A stretch of DNA of 64,000 nucleotides from Haematobia irritans. Lineage: Eukaryota > Arthropoda > Insecta > Diptera > Muscidae. The position numbers and the translations under genes are program-made. Location of the stretch: positions 279,428,070 to 279,492,069 of the forward strand of contig NC_134397.1 of NCBI RefSeq assembly GCF_050003625.1, written 5' to 3'. Shown in pieces: positions 48,037-59,179 of the stretch. A model generated the notes under the pieces. It was not told the DNA's origin. It ran no database searches and worked only from the letters and a program-made list of their open reading frames with translations. Within the stretch, counting starts at the first letter, position 1. Every line of letters starts with the position of its first letter.

Positions 48037-48842
48037 TGTACCAAGCGTATAACATGAAATGGATGAGATCACAATAAACTGTTACAACAACAACAACTCA
48101 CTATTTCACTAAAGCCATTTTAACTATATTTTAGTTAATGAAATTATTATATTTGCAGAAAGTTTAATTTACTCTAATAATTTTTTGCGAACGTTAGTTA
48201 AATGAACTAAAAGACGGGAAAAAATTATACAAAAATTAAGCATAGAGATTTACTAAATTCGTATTTCTCATAAAATAGTTAATTATTTCTTCAAATTTGT
48301 AAATCATCATGAACTTCGTATGTCACTAAAGACATTCTTGCAATTTTGAATTCCAATTTTTTTCTTCAAACTACAAAATTTTCTTTAAAAAGTGAAAAAA
48401 ATTATTTATGTGTAATAAATTTTCTTGAATTTGTCGAAAAATATTTACTTATTTTTGTGATATCGGTATGATGCCAGCTCTTGTAATACTGTTTAGTTAC
48501 AAATTTCTAAAACTATTTAAAATTTTCTAAAATTAATCAAAAGATTTCTTGCTGGTGGGTTTACTGTTTTTCCAGTGTATGTTAAGAATATACTGCATTG
48601 TCCAAAAGTCTGAATATTCTTAAAATTAACGCATAAAATAATAGCAAGAAATTTTTGCTGATTGCATTTAGGAACTTTTAAGGCTACTAGAGCGCAGGAA
48701 TATAGACAAAAATAACTATTTTTGGCTCTAAATATGTTTTGGATAACATTTTACAACCAAATATAGTGAAAAATTTTTATTCGCCAGACCCCGAAGTACA
48801 AAAATATAACAGTACTCACCAACTGTTGTTTTTAGCAGACTT

Positions 48843-48991
48843 ACGGTAGGTTAGGTTAGGTGGCAGCCCGATGTATCAGGCTCACTTAGACTATCCAGTC
48901 CATTTTGATACCACATTGGTGAACTTCTCTCTTATCACTGAGTGCTGCCCGATTCCATATTAAGCTCAATGACAAGGGACCTCCTTTTTAT
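48843..48991 (-). mobile_element. 5'-truncated SINE with target duplication
   Basis: The insert is flanked by AGCAGACTT at 48834-48842 and 48992-49000. It contains (TTAGG)n, GTGGCAGCCCGATGTATCAG and part of the SINE body but lacks the tRNA-like head. The target duplication shows that the copy was already truncated when it inserted. Confidence 0.85.
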
Positions 48992-49146
48992 AGCAGACTT
49001 GTGTTCTCGACTAAAACATTGTGTCAAGGAAAGATTGCTGATTCAGAAACAAATATAGAAACACTTGTTTCGAAGAAAATAAATGATTATGTACTTAAGA
49101 ATTTAGTGAATGACGATAACAATTTCCTCTTAAATATATTTTTTAT

Positions 49147-49478
49147 TTAATCAGAGATATTTGAGCTCATTACAATGTTTTCGCCAGAATAAAACTGAAT
49201 GTCGTATGTATCTGGTGCACTCTGGCCATTGTCGTTATTATGATTATGGCATATGTTACGCGAAAAGAATTCGACTTCTTTCAAATCGGTGATTAGTCGA
49301 GCTTTACATCTTTTACTACGCTGCTTTGAACATACCCAGTATTTGCGACCTTTCTTTATTTTGGCACATATATATGAGAAACCTCCACACACCATTTTCC
49401 GAGAACCTCTCTGTCCTCTAATGTATCGGATTGAGTCAAACACATTATTAGATCTAGGATAATTCAAAACAAATAAAT
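49147..49478 (-). CDS. mod(mdg4): mod(mdg4)-like FLYWCH terminal exon A
   Basis: The exon begins at 49478 after the acceptor TTTGCCTTTCAG and enters in the shared phase (two bases complete the joining codon). The finger runs from GQRGSRKMVCGGFSY through YWVCSKQRSKRCKARL to CHNHNND, with the Cys (W-x-C), Cys (R-C-K) and His-x-His ligands of FLYWCH. A 30-residue acidic tail follows, ending SSNISD, and the stop is TAA at 49147-49149. AATAAA overlaps the stop region. In Drosophila such exons give each isoform its own protein-interaction finger. No ATG start is implied by the splice structure. It is the last variant exon before the repeat-rich 5' part of the window. Confidence 0.8.
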
Positions 49479-49627
49479 CTGAAAGGCAAAAATAAAAATT
49501 ATGAAATAATTATGTGGCTTTGGAATATTAAAAAATAACAATTAAATTAATAATGCAAAATATTAAAACATATGGTTTATTTGGTATATGTTTAAAATTT
49601 ATTGAGATCCAGATTTTTCAAATTCCA

Positions 49628-49722
49628 CTAATCGTCGTATTCTTGTTTAATGTATGGAATATGATTGTGTTGTTGATTTTTTATCATCAATTCACCACTA
49701 GAAGAACACGTAATCAGTCGAG
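49628..49722 (-). CDS. mod(mdg4): mod(mdg4)-like FLYWCH exon B2 (second half of split finger)
   Basis: After the acceptor TTATCTTTTAAAG at 49723, the exon reads (A)RLITCSSSGELMIKNQQHNH and stops after IPYIKQEYDD (TAG at 49628-49630). It supplies the His-x-His half of a FLYWCH finger whose first half is at 52103-52258. Joining the two exons puts the codon for Ala across the junction (G|CT) and restores the usual Cys-Lys-Ala-Arg motif. The 95-bp length fits the phase. AATAAA lies about 25 bp below the stop (49598-49603). This exon is too short to be found by a simple ORF search. Confidence 0.8.
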
Positions 49723-52102
49723 CTTTAAAAGATAAAAAAGATAACATATTAGTTGTATATGGAAAGTTTTACTAAATTGGAAATAGAACGAATTCATATT
49801 CTAGAATATAAATGAAAACAAATAATTTAATTAAACTACATTTACAAAAAAATATTCACGTAAAAAATAATGAGTTTCAAATGTCTTATTGCAAAAATAA
49901 ACAGCAAACTTTTTCTACTAATTGTTAAGCACGGTTGACCCAAAACATGTTGAATATAGGCTCAAACTAACAAAATGGATAATATACTACAATGAATCCT
50001 TCAAAACTTGGAAGCCATGAAGAGCGGACAAATCTCGTTAAAATTTTGATATGTTTCACTTTACTTAGAGTAAGCCTGATATGTGCTAAAATTTGGCCAT
50101 AACAACTGAAAACCACATTGTTTTCACGTCTACTTATAAAAATAAAATGTTTCACAATCAATGTCTTGAATATTTCCCACCAAAAATTGACAAGACTTGG
50201 TAATATAATCGTCTTCATATATATTTTTTTGTACTTTTAATTCAGTGAACATAGTACTCAACTTAACAAAAAAATGCTTCTACGAAAGTTAAAGGTTTGA
50301 AATAAGCAAGAAATTATTTTGGTTCTTCTAAATCCCAAAAAACAAAATTACGAATTGTTGTTCGCTTCATCAAGAATTGCAAAATGTTGCCAGCCAGTGA
50401 CTTGTATTTAGGTGCTATTTCTACAATAACTTTTAAAATATATAAAATCTTCTGCACATACTCTTAGAGCTTATAGAAATATTTGCATTATGTTTTCGCT
50501 TTCATTCAATATCGACTTATCGACTGTTTCGTTAAAGGGTTAGTTGATTGTGACCAACACCAAAAGTCGATTAGAAGAATTTCAAAAATATGAAAAGTTT
50601 GTGGGTTTTTCGCAAAATGTTTCTTTTTCGAGCATGATGTTATTACATTGTAACATACAATAAACTTTTTTGCTTTTGAATGTAATAAAATATATATGAG
50701 ATGCAATGAAGTAGTATCGTAAAATCAATTAAAGAGAAATTTTCAAATATTCTAAGAAGCTACCGAACACTATTGGTTTTCTGTTTTGTCTGCCTTTGAA
50801 AAAAAACATATTATTACAATTTGTACCATATTTCTTTTGTTTTCTAGAAATCCTTTTTTAACTTTTCATTTATATATCTAAATTTAATGGCGTAAAGGCG
50901 ATGTAGGACAAAAATACAATATTGGTTGCTTCATCTAAGCTGAAACTTGTTTTAGGAGAATTCTCACCCGACCTATCAAGGGGGTAAATTGAGCTAATAA
51001 TCACAATCAATGTCTTGAATATTTTCCATTCAAAAATTGACAAGACTTGATAATATAATCGTCTTCATAAATTTTTTTGTACTTTTGATTCAGTGAACAT
51101 AGTACTCAACTTAACAAAAAAATGCTTCTACGAAAGTTAAAGGTTTGAAATAAGCAAGAAATTATTTTGGTTCTTCTAAATCCCAAAAAACAAAATTAGG
51201 AATTGTTGTTCGCTTCATCAAGAATTGCAAAATGTTGCCAGCCAGTTACTTGTATTTAGGCGCTATTTCTACAATAACTTTTAAAATATATATAATCTTC
51301 TGCACATACTCTTAGAGCTTATAGAAATATTTGCATTATGTTTTGGCTTTCATCCAATATCGACTTATCGACAGTTTCGTTAAAGGGTTAGTTGATTGTG
51401 ACCAACACCAAAAGTCGATTAGAAGATTTTCAAAAATATGAAAAGTTTGTGGGTTTTTCGCAAAATGTTTCTTTTTCGAGCAACATACAATAAACTTTTT
51501 TTCTTTTTTTCGTAATAAAATATATATGAGATGCAATGAAGTAGTATCGTAAAATCAATTAAAGAGAATTTTTCAAATATTCTAAGAAGCTACCGAACAC
51601 TACATCAATTGGTTTTCTGTTATGTCTGCATTTGAAAAAAAAAACATATTACAATTTGTACCATATTTCTTTTGTTTTCTAGAAATCCTTTTTTAACTTT
51701 TCATTTATATATCTAAATTTAATGGCGTAAAGGCGATGTAGGACAAAAATACAATATTGGTTGCTTCATCTAAGCTAAAACTTGTTTTAGGAGAATTCTC
51801 ACCCGACCTATCAAGGGGGTAAATTGAGCTAAGCATGAAATCGGGGAGCACTCATTTATATCACAATGGAGTCTGACATATACCCATATTTTACCGACCT
51901 TAAAACATTAGTAAATTTCAGCAAACTATCGAATTTTTATCAGTAAAGGCAAAAAGAAAAAAGAATAGACAAGTGTTGCAATTCGAGAGGACGATTGTCT
52001 GAGAATAGTGTTTGTACTAAAACCCAAGTGGTAACAAAAAAGTGTTTAACCTTACAAATCAACACATGCTTTTTGTGCTATCATAAACGTGTTTTTAGCT
52101 AC
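49723..52102 (-). other. Intron of split variant B, with a tandem duplication
   Basis: A 2380-bp interval between the two halves of variant B. It holds the two copies of the 0.84-kb tandem block at 50153-51832. The minus-strand frames inside it carry no FLYWCH features. Confidence 0.65.
50153..51832. repeat. Tandem duplication, two ~0.84-kb copies
   Basis: Copy 1 is 50153-50997 and copy 2 is 51002-51832, from CACAATCAATGTCTTGAATA to GGGGTAAATTGAGCTAA. They differ by scattered substitutions and a few short indels, for example a 14-nt stretch ATGATGTTATTACA-like present only in copy 1. They look recent. Each contains a similar minus-strand frame (50506-50706 and 51336-51536) of unknown meaning. 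Confidence 0.9.
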
Positions 52103-52258
52103 CTTTACAACGATTTGCACGACTCATGGAGCACAGCCAATAGGTCTTTGAACCTCTTACGTTATTGCGAAAGTAGGCAAATCCAGCAAGCATAAGTTTG
52201 GGTTTTCCTTTTGAACCTCGAGTTATCGTAATACCAGCCTTGGCAATAGTTTCCAGAT
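52103..52258 (-). CDS. mod(mdg4): mod(mdg4)-like FLYWCH exon B1 (first half of split finger)
   Basis: The acceptor TTTTTTGCAG at 52259-52260 opens a 156-bp exon in the shared phase. It reads LETIAKAGITITRGSKGKPK, then LMLAGFAYFRNNVRGSKTYW and LCSMSRANRCK. It stops at a donor (AAAG|GTAGCT). This is the N-terminal two thirds of a FLYWCH finger, with both Cys ligands but without the His-x-His. Reading on past the donor would give a stop after one or two codons. The acceptor at 49723 has the matching phase (1), so the missing half is exon B2. Confidence 0.8.
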
Positions 52259-52458
52259 CTGCAAAAAACACAAATGTTAGGATTAGAAAAAAGAAAATTA
52301 ATTATGGATGGATCTAATTACCAAACCAAAGATAAATATTGAACAAAAGCTAATGATTAACAAAGGGTATTTGATTATGGCAAGCAGTATAGTTTTATTA
52401 TTTATTGTTTTTTTTTTTTTTTTGCTTTTTTTGCAACTATATTTTCAAATGTACGTAT

Positions 52459-52715
52459 TTAGCACTTTATTATCTTTTTCCTATACAAATGACTTTTTAT
52501 ATCAGGCGAATGATTGTGTTTGATATGATGTAACCATAACGATTGGAATTGAGCATCCTTTGGCATTACAATGCGAGCTTTACACTTTTTTGTTTTCGTT
52601 AGGGCACAATTCCAATAGAATTTATCCGTTGTCGTTTTATTTTTTATAAACGAAAATCCATTGACCACCAATTTCGGTTTACCTCTTTGACCAGGAACGT
52701 AATAAATATCACCAC
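52459..52715 (-). CDS. mod(mdg4): mod(mdg4)-like FLYWCH terminal exon C
   Basis: Acceptor TTGAATTTAG at 52716-52717; first complete codon GGT in the shared phase. The finger reads GDIYYVPGQRGKPKLVVNGF, SFIKNK, FYWNCALTKTKKCKARIVMP and ends HHIKHNHSPD. There is a short basic tail and a TAA stop (52459-52461). AATAAA lies at 52401-52406 (as TTTATT on the plus strand). The length, 85 codons, is typical of a single-exon variant. Confidence 0.85.
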
Positions 52716-53581
52716 CTAAATTCAATAACAAAAATACAATAAAAATTCCATTAGTAAATAAAATTTAAATCATTTTAAAGAACCTATAGCTGGGGAATAA
52801 ATAAAATATCATTTAAAAGTCGCGTCACTAATTATTTATAGTATTTATTTAAAAATAAAAGTACATTAGTGAAAAGTTAATAGTATTATTTTGATGCATA
52901 TTTTAAAGAATATGGAAACTGCTTTTAACGTGACTTCTTGAATTATTCTCAAAAATAAATAAGATTTAAAATTACAATTTCTACACAAAACACCCAACAA
53001 AATAAATCTGCAATTAACGCAGTTCTTTCCTTTATACGCATTGTAATGGTGAGGGACCACATTTCAAATCGTTCAACAATAATTTGCTGTGAAATAAAGA
53101 AAAACTTTGTCTATTCCATATTTAAATTTGGCCAAACTTCAAAAACGCAATAATGTACCTTGATTTGCACATTTTTCACATTCAATAGTTTTGTCATTCA
53201 ACCAAAGTGGAAAAAATAAGCAATAAGCATTTTCCATGAAATTTAAATTGAACAAGGGATAATAAACAAAATTTGGAAGCCTTGGGGGATCTACCAAATT
53301 TTGTTTATTATCTTTATTCCGTTTCAGCCCTTTATGAATTTGGAAAATTATATTATTTCATTTGAATAAATTTAATGTCGGCGTTAAGTCTAAAAAATAT
53401 ATCTTTCTCAATTTGTGAGCACTCTTAAAAGATATGTCAAAAAAGTTAATAATGAAATATGTATATATAAATGATAGCATTAAATATATCGACATGCATC
53501 CTAAACAAATTAATATAAAATAAAAATAATGAAAAAATGATGTTGTCTGTTTTAGTAATGAAATTGGCGTTTGAATTCCAC

Positions 53582-53805
53582 CTAGTCGTGAGTATGGTGA
53601 GCATTTCGTAGGTAAAAGTATTCTACACCCAATGAATTTATTCGAGTTGTAGCTCGGGCTCTACAACGAGCACTTTTGTATCGTGAACATCTCCAATTTG
53701 TACTCCTCTTCAGTTGACGATCCACAACAAAGGCAAATCCCTTTATGATTAATTTCCGGTTTTTCTTCTTGGTATTACTAAAATGAGCGATATTTGTATT
53801 TTCAT
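53582..53805 (-). CDS. mod(mdg4): mod(mdg4)-like FLYWCH terminal exon D
   Basis: Acceptor TGCCCACAG at 53806-53807, shared phase. The exon reads ENTNIAHFSNTKKKNRKLII, KGFAFVV, TNWRCSRYKSARCRARATTR and ends with YLRNAHHTHD and a stop (TAG at 53582-53584). The protein ends immediately after the last His ligand, so it has no tail beyond the finger. Here the aromatic before Trp is Asn (TNWRC), a change from the usual Tyr-Trp. I see no clear poly(A) signal nearby. Confidence 0.8.
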
Positions 53806-53987
53806 CTGTGGGCACGGAGAGAATAAAGGAAGAGAAAAGATAATATCGAAAATATTAGTAGATATCTTATGATGAATGGTTAAAGGATGAATTAAAGAAA
53901 CAAAAAAAAATCAAAACTATTCCCATTATTCACATTCAAAACATAAAGATTTATTTAATTTTTTTTCTAAACGAGAAACCTCTAAAT

Positions 53988-54475
53988 TTAAAATTGTTTT
54001 ACATTAAATGTTTCTTTCATTGTTATCATAGAACTTGTGGGCATGGAACCAATTGTAGACGCAGACGTTGGTCTTGGAATGCTTGGTGCATTTTGATGAT
54101 GCATCATGGCCGGCGGAATTTGGTAGTTGGCTATTGAAGGTAGCATACGTCTGAAATTTGAATGGAAATCATCTCCTAAATATAATCTTTGGGGTTTTGT
54201 GTTTCGCATATTTGGCTTTTCACCATCTTGTGCCGACATATGATTGTGTACACTTTTATGAACAATTCTACCATCTTCGGTGTGTAAACGACCAGAACAA
54301 TGCAACCATGTTGTATACTGAGTACACCGCCAATATACTTTGTTTCGTATTTTCTTCTCTCTCACATAATAGAAGCCTTTCCATAACAATTGGATTCGTC
54401 CTTTCTGCGAGGTGACATATTGTATGCCGTCATTAGACTCATTTGTAGCTATAGTTCTATTATATTCCAAGTATC
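53988..54475 (-). CDS. mod(mdg4): mod(mdg4)-like FLYWCH terminal exon E, long tail
   Basis: Acceptor CTTTTGTTTAG at 54476-54477, shared phase. The finger is GIQYVTSQKGRIQLLWKGFY, YWRCTQYTTWLHCSGRL and VHKSVHNHMSAQ. An 85-residue tail follows, rich in Pro, Ser, Met and His (YQIPPAMMHHQNAPSIPRP and on), ending ETFNVKQF. Such tails differ between variants and may bind other partners. AATAAA lies at 53950-53955 on the minus strand. Total 162 codons, the longest single-exon variant here. Confidence 0.85.
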
Positions 54476-55878
54476 CTAAACAAAAGAGAATTAAAAAATA
54501 AATTAGATTGAAATCTATAAAAATATAAATTAATCTTCAATCAATTGCAAGAATATTCACAAATTATCAAAATTGCTTGTATTTATTTTTATTATGAAAA
54601 TTCATCTACAATGTTATTATATATACAAATCAATAGGTAATACGTATGGAAAATTATACACATTAATATAGTACACTTTGAATTAGATTTCGAATAAAGT
54701 TAGGATTGTGTTTTTGTGGCATTTTGGTTATATAAAAAATTTGCAAAAATTTGATGGTCCATTTCTATTCGAAAAAAAGTTATTTAAATTAGCAAAACTA
54801 AATAGATCTTTTTCTATCCATGCATTACTACAATACCAAATCAAAATAGATTTAACCAATTCCGTTATTTTGTAATTGCAAATAATGCTATAACAAAAAA
54901 TTTGTGAAATTTGCTCCACTCGTTACTAAGAGCTTTAGCAGATATGCCCTTTGAAAATGTGCCCCTACACCATAGGGGTTTTTAGGCGAATGTACTTGGA
55001 AAACCAGAAACAAACTGACTTTCTCTCATTTGCAGGACTCATAGAATCCAACGCCATATTTCGCTTAAATTGGGATTGTCTGAGATGGTAATTCATGTCG
55101 ACTTCGCCCCAGCTTAAAAGGATCCGATTACTTAATTAAATTTGGCGAAGCGGCAAAGCAAACACTTGACCGCTTTGTCTTGCGCTTTGGAATATCTTTA
55201 AAACCAAATATGTACTACAAGAATTTTTTCTTTAGGTCTGGTCTATAAAACTTTTGATGACAGGTACTCCTGTCTTGTACTGTCAGTGCCTTGGGTTCAA
55301 CACCAAACTCCGAACAATGAAGTATGTAATTCAATATTTAATTATTTTTTCTTCAAAACGAAACTAAATAATGAAAATTAATGAAACCAAATAACTTTAT
55401 GGTTGCATTCATTATTTTTTTGTTTATAATTACACGCCGACCAACGCGGGTGATTGATTTTATTTTTTGTGTGTAATCTGAAAAAAGAGGTACAGAATTT
55501 TTAAATTGGCAATTTCAAGTTTTGACTCTCATTGCACTTTAAAGCATATGACAAAGTTAGCATTTTATGATTATCAGCTGTAAGCTATAGCTCGTAGGAA
55601 ATGTATGCATGTTTATAACTAGCACAGCTAGAAATATTGCTTTCGATTTAGGAATTTTGCTAAATTTGATTTGTTTACAATTTAGAATAAAAGTTCGCAA
55701 ATTGTACGATAAATTTAATTTTTCTTTCTTGTTAAAAAATGACTTTGTTTTGGTCTCGACGTGAACGAATAAATACATACCAACACCATAAATAAGTTGA
55801 CGTAGTTTTCACATAAAAGTTACACTGAGAAAATTGGTTAAAATACTGTTATGAAACCTCCATTTAATATTCTAAAAT

Positions 55879-56333
55879 CTATTGTTGTTCTTGTTGTGGT
55901 TGATGATGCCGTTGATGCGACTGATGTGTTTGTATTTCCTCATGTTGATCCTCGGTTGAAGCAGCTGAACTAATCACTTGATAGTTTATAGTACCATCAT
56001 ATTCAATGGTCTCATTTTTGAGTTTAGTAGCTGCGATCGTATACATCTGATGTTTTGTGGAGCCGTATTTATTGCGTTTCAATTCGGCATGCACATGTTC
56101 CGCTTTATTTATAATAAATTTGGGAGGTGTTTCCTTTAGCATTGTAATCCGTGCAGGACATTTGATTTTCTTAGTAGCCATGGATGAGCATCGCCATAGA
56201 ATTTTCTTTTTATTTTCGCTCATTATGAGAAATCGAACACCATTGGCCATAATAGCGGGACGTCCTCTTAAAGATTGAGTGAAAAATACCAAAACATCGT
56301 CAGGATTAGGAACGACTTCATTGGCCAAAACCA
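55879..56333 (-). CDS. mod(mdg4): mod(mdg4)-like FLYWCH terminal exon F, Gln/His-rich tail
   Basis: Acceptor TATGCACAG at 56334-56335, shared phase; it opens VLANEVVPNPDDVLVFFTQS. The finger continues LRGRPAIMANGVRFLIMS, ILWRCSSMATKKIKCPARIT and KAEHVHAE, with His-Val-His in place of His-Asn-His. The tail ends in a Gln/His-rich run (HQSHQRHHQPQQEQQ) and TAG at 55879. Hydrophobic residues before the acceptor (to 56364) belong to the intron and should not be read as a signal peptide. Confidence 0.85.
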
Positions 56334-57160
56334 CTGTGCATAAAGATAGAGAGAAAATATACATTGAATTAGTAAAAATATATATAATAATATATATAAT
56401 AATATATATAATTCGTTTGTCTATTACAACTAGGAATTTAATGTAAATGTATATTTATTATCATTAATTGTTTATTGTTTATGTGAATACAATTTTATGT
56501 AAAAACCATTATTTATTTAGAAATATTGTTATTAAGTATCAAAACAAGTAGTTATAAATAAATTCAAATGAACTGCCTGTCACAAATAAACAAAGGATCT
56601 AAATGTCCTTAAAGGACCTACATTTTTCAAACCAACAATTTTTCATTATTTCTCGCTGTAACATAGTTAACAAAATTTTATATATTTATTTATTTCATTT
56701 TTTAACAAAAATTGTTAAAGAAAAAACACAATACTGTGATGGAAATATCGAAATCAGGAATCAGTTCATTTACACCAGTTATTCTTAAATTTGGGTTAAT
56801 AACATAAAATTTTCTGTATAAAATAATATACATAATTATCTGTATAAAAATAAAAAAATTAAAAACATGTTTTTTTCATTTAATGAAATATATCGTTATA
56901 TGGTACAACCATTATTAAATATATAATACATACAATTTTTATACATATAAATTACAATTACATAGAAATTTGAAGTGATAATTTTCGCAATATACTAAAT
57001 GTTAGTTAAGATTTTTTATCACTTCGCTATCACTTCGACGTTTAATTAATATGAAATGACACAACGTAAACCAAAACAAAAAAATGCCATGCATTATCAT
57101 TAATTCACGAAATCTTTAGCATTAGAAATAAACACATATTTGATATATCATTTTTATTTT

Positions 57161-57540
57161 TTAAGAATTTCCGGACTTTCTTTGTGGCATTGACGTAACA
57201 TTATTAGCCGGTTCATTATCTTTTTCGTGGGAAATAGATGTTGATGTATGGGCAACCATCTTATTTTTCATTTTTGAACCTGATTTGATATGGCGATGAT
57301 TATGTATTTGCCGAAAATCAGTCACGTCATATTTATTCATACAAATTAATACAGGGCAACGCACACGTCTATAATACCAATGGCAGCGCCAGAAAATATT
57401 TGTCCGATTTTCATTATTACGAAAGTATTTTAAGCCATCTAGCCACAACAGTTGACCTCCCCGTTTAGATACAGAGAATTGTATTTTTGGATGTTGCCCT
57501 TTGTACTGACCATGAACGGCACCTGGAGCCAGAGAAAGAC
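57161..57540 (-). CDS. mod(mdg4): mod(mdg4)-like FLYWCH terminal exon G
   Basis: Two acceptors fit the shared phase: CATATTTAAG (exon start 57540) and CTCTGGCTCCAG (exon start 57522). The second has the better pyrimidine tract, and the shift between them is six codons. The finger reads IQFSVSKRGGQLLWLDGLKY, IFWRCHWYYRRVRCPVLICM and QIHNHRHIKSG. A 40-residue polar tail ends QRKSGNS. AATAAA lies just below the stop (57153-57158). The Cys-Pro-Val in place of Cys-Lys-Ala is shared in part with exons F, H and I. Confidence 0.85.
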
Positions 57541-58303
57541 CTTAAATATGATTGGAAAAAATAGAAAAAGTGTTATGATAATAAAACATTTTAATTATAG
57601 CCTTACACATTAGAGACTATTCTAATCACAAAAATCATTTTAAACATTTCTGAAAATTACGACATTTTCTTTGTTTTTATTTCGATTATGAAAAATATCT
57701 ACATGAAATTAATATTATACAAAGTTTTTTTTTTTAATATAAAATTTACATATAATACAATAATATCCATTACCAAATATTTTGTTTTTTTCTTACATAG
57801 TTATATACATTTTTGGAAAATGAATATTAAGAAACCTGAAGATTAAATATATAATTAAGAACAAACGTAAGCCCTCTTATGAGTTCATATTAAAATGAAT
57901 TATTAAGGTTTTAACGAGCAAATTTCCTTTAAAAATGAAATATGTAGAGAAATATGTTATAATGGATCTACAAGGATACTTTTATATCATATTGTTTATA
58001 CAAGTAACTAGAGATTGAAAAGCTTTAAGAAATGTTGATTTCTATTCTGATTTCTATTTATAAATAAAATCTAATCTATTTCGATATCTACAAAGTCTTT
58101 CTCATTTTTTTAAATAAATTGAAGGTAAACGAATGATATTAATACAAATATAAATAAAGACGAAAACAGCTAAAAATATCAAGGATGGAATTTATGTTTG
58201 GTTTAGAAGATGTACTTGAAAAAACGAAAGCGAGTTAAAAAACAAACAAAAACCGAATAACATTTTAGAGTTAAAAGTTTAAAGCTTAATGTAACATATA
58301 GCA

Positions 58304-58649
58304 AGATAAAGATTTTACGATTCACAAGTATCAGAATATGGCGAAAGTCTTTTTCAATTGCATATTTCGTGACGTTAACATATATGCCAATGAATCACAT
58401 TTACTGCAAGTGTAGTCTACAGTTTTTGTTACCACTAACAAACCTTTTTTCGCGTATGGTATGGTATTCGCAAGAAGTTTTATATCCGAACTTGTGGAAG
58501 ATTGTTTCCTTGCTCGACAAAACTTGCGAACTCTATTCTTGGAAAAACAAGTTGAAACTAAATTACAAAAATATTTACAAACTCAGGAAGAGAAACCCCC
58601 AACATTCGCTGGATATGTATTCTACTCTAGCCCACATACTAATGTTTGA
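58304..58649 (+). pseudogene. Plus-strand coding-like ORF of unknown identity, one internal TAG
   Basis: From an ATG at 58339 the plus strand reads MAKVFFNCIFRDVNIYANES then HLLQV, a TAG, and on in the same frame STVFVTTNKPFFAYGMVFAR, SFISELVEDCFLARQNLRTL, FLEKQVETKLQKYLQTQEEK and PPTFAGYVFYSSPHTNV to TGA at 58647-58649. The open frame begins near 58304. The composition is protein-like and unlike random AT-rich DNA. Related sequence survives in decayed form at about 59900-59960 within the duplicated block. I do not recognise the protein. It is either a gene broken by one nonsense codon, an exon with other boundaries, or a relic of an inserted sequence. Its last 11 bases overlap the last codons of exon H on the other strand. 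Confidence 0.4.
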
Positions 58650-58928
58650 ATGCTACTAGAGCTGGTTGACCCATCATATTATGTTCTTTGTCTGCAAATG
58701 GTTTTATCTCAATATCATTGCTGGCAACATGGCGATGTTGATGGCACAGGCGAAGGTTTAAAGTAATTTCATCGTATATAGCAATCGCTGGACATTTCTC
58801 TTTATAATAATTGCTACATTTCCAATACTGACGACTTCCGTGTTTTTTATTACGGAAAAATCTAAAACCATTTATAACCAGTAATTTGCCACCATTCTTT
58901 TTCGAGTCAATAAAATCAATGCGGAAAC
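58639..58928 (-). CDS. mod(mdg4): mod(mdg4)-like FLYWCH terminal exon H
   Basis: Acceptor CTCCCAATTGTAG at 58929-58930, shared phase. It reads FRIDFIDSKKNGGKLLVING, FRFFRNKKHGSRQYWKCSNY, YKEKCPAIAIYDEI and CHQHRHVASND, with a tail ending ALVAFKH and TAG. It is a close paralogue of exon I (59970-60232), sharing most residues of the finger. The two differ mainly in the tail, which is ten residues longer here. Confidence 0.85.
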
Positions 58929-59179
58929 CTACAATTGGGAGAAGAAAAGAATAAGTGTTAATAAAAATGTAGATAAAAAATAGCAAAATCACATAGAATA
59001 GAAAAACTAAAACCCATACATATGGTAATAAAAAAACTATAATTTTGAAACATACGGAATATGTTTGCTTTTTTTTTTATTTAGTTAATTCATTTTAATT
59101 GTCGAGTTTATTTATAATTTTGTAATTTTTAGTTTTCTTTTTTGCTTTATCACTATTAGTTTCAGGTATCCACAATTAA

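Larger units (their letters stand above)
44552..48094 (+). mobile_element. APE-type non-LTR retrotransposon with 15-bp target duplication
   Basis: AACTCACTATTTCAC occurs at 44537-44551 and again at 48095-48109, marking the target duplication. The element is 3543 bp with a GC-richer composition than the flanks. It begins AATCCCACGGCGGCGGG and ends ATCACAATAAACTGTTACAA followed by a (CAA)n tail. One long coding frame covers 44587-48036 with a single stop. No ORF1 is present, so it is either 5' truncated or of a one-ORF design. Confidence 0.9.
44528..48577 (-). mobile_element. MITE family A, copy 3, split by a retrotransposon
   Basis: The sequence GAAAAAAAAGTTAACTCACTATTTCAC to 44551 and the stretch from 48095 to 48577 (CTCACTATTTCACTAAAGCC ... 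GGTGGGTTTACTGTTTTTCCAGTG) are the two parts of one MITE A copy in reverse orientation. It carries the usual landmarks CATGAACTTCGTATGTCACT and TGTAATACTGTTTAGT. The non-LTR retrotransposon lies between them. Confidence 0.7.

Noticed and set aside
56334..56364. Possible signal peptide (MYIFSLSLCTVVLA) before exon F
   Set aside because: A good acceptor in the shared phase lies inside it, so these codons are intron.
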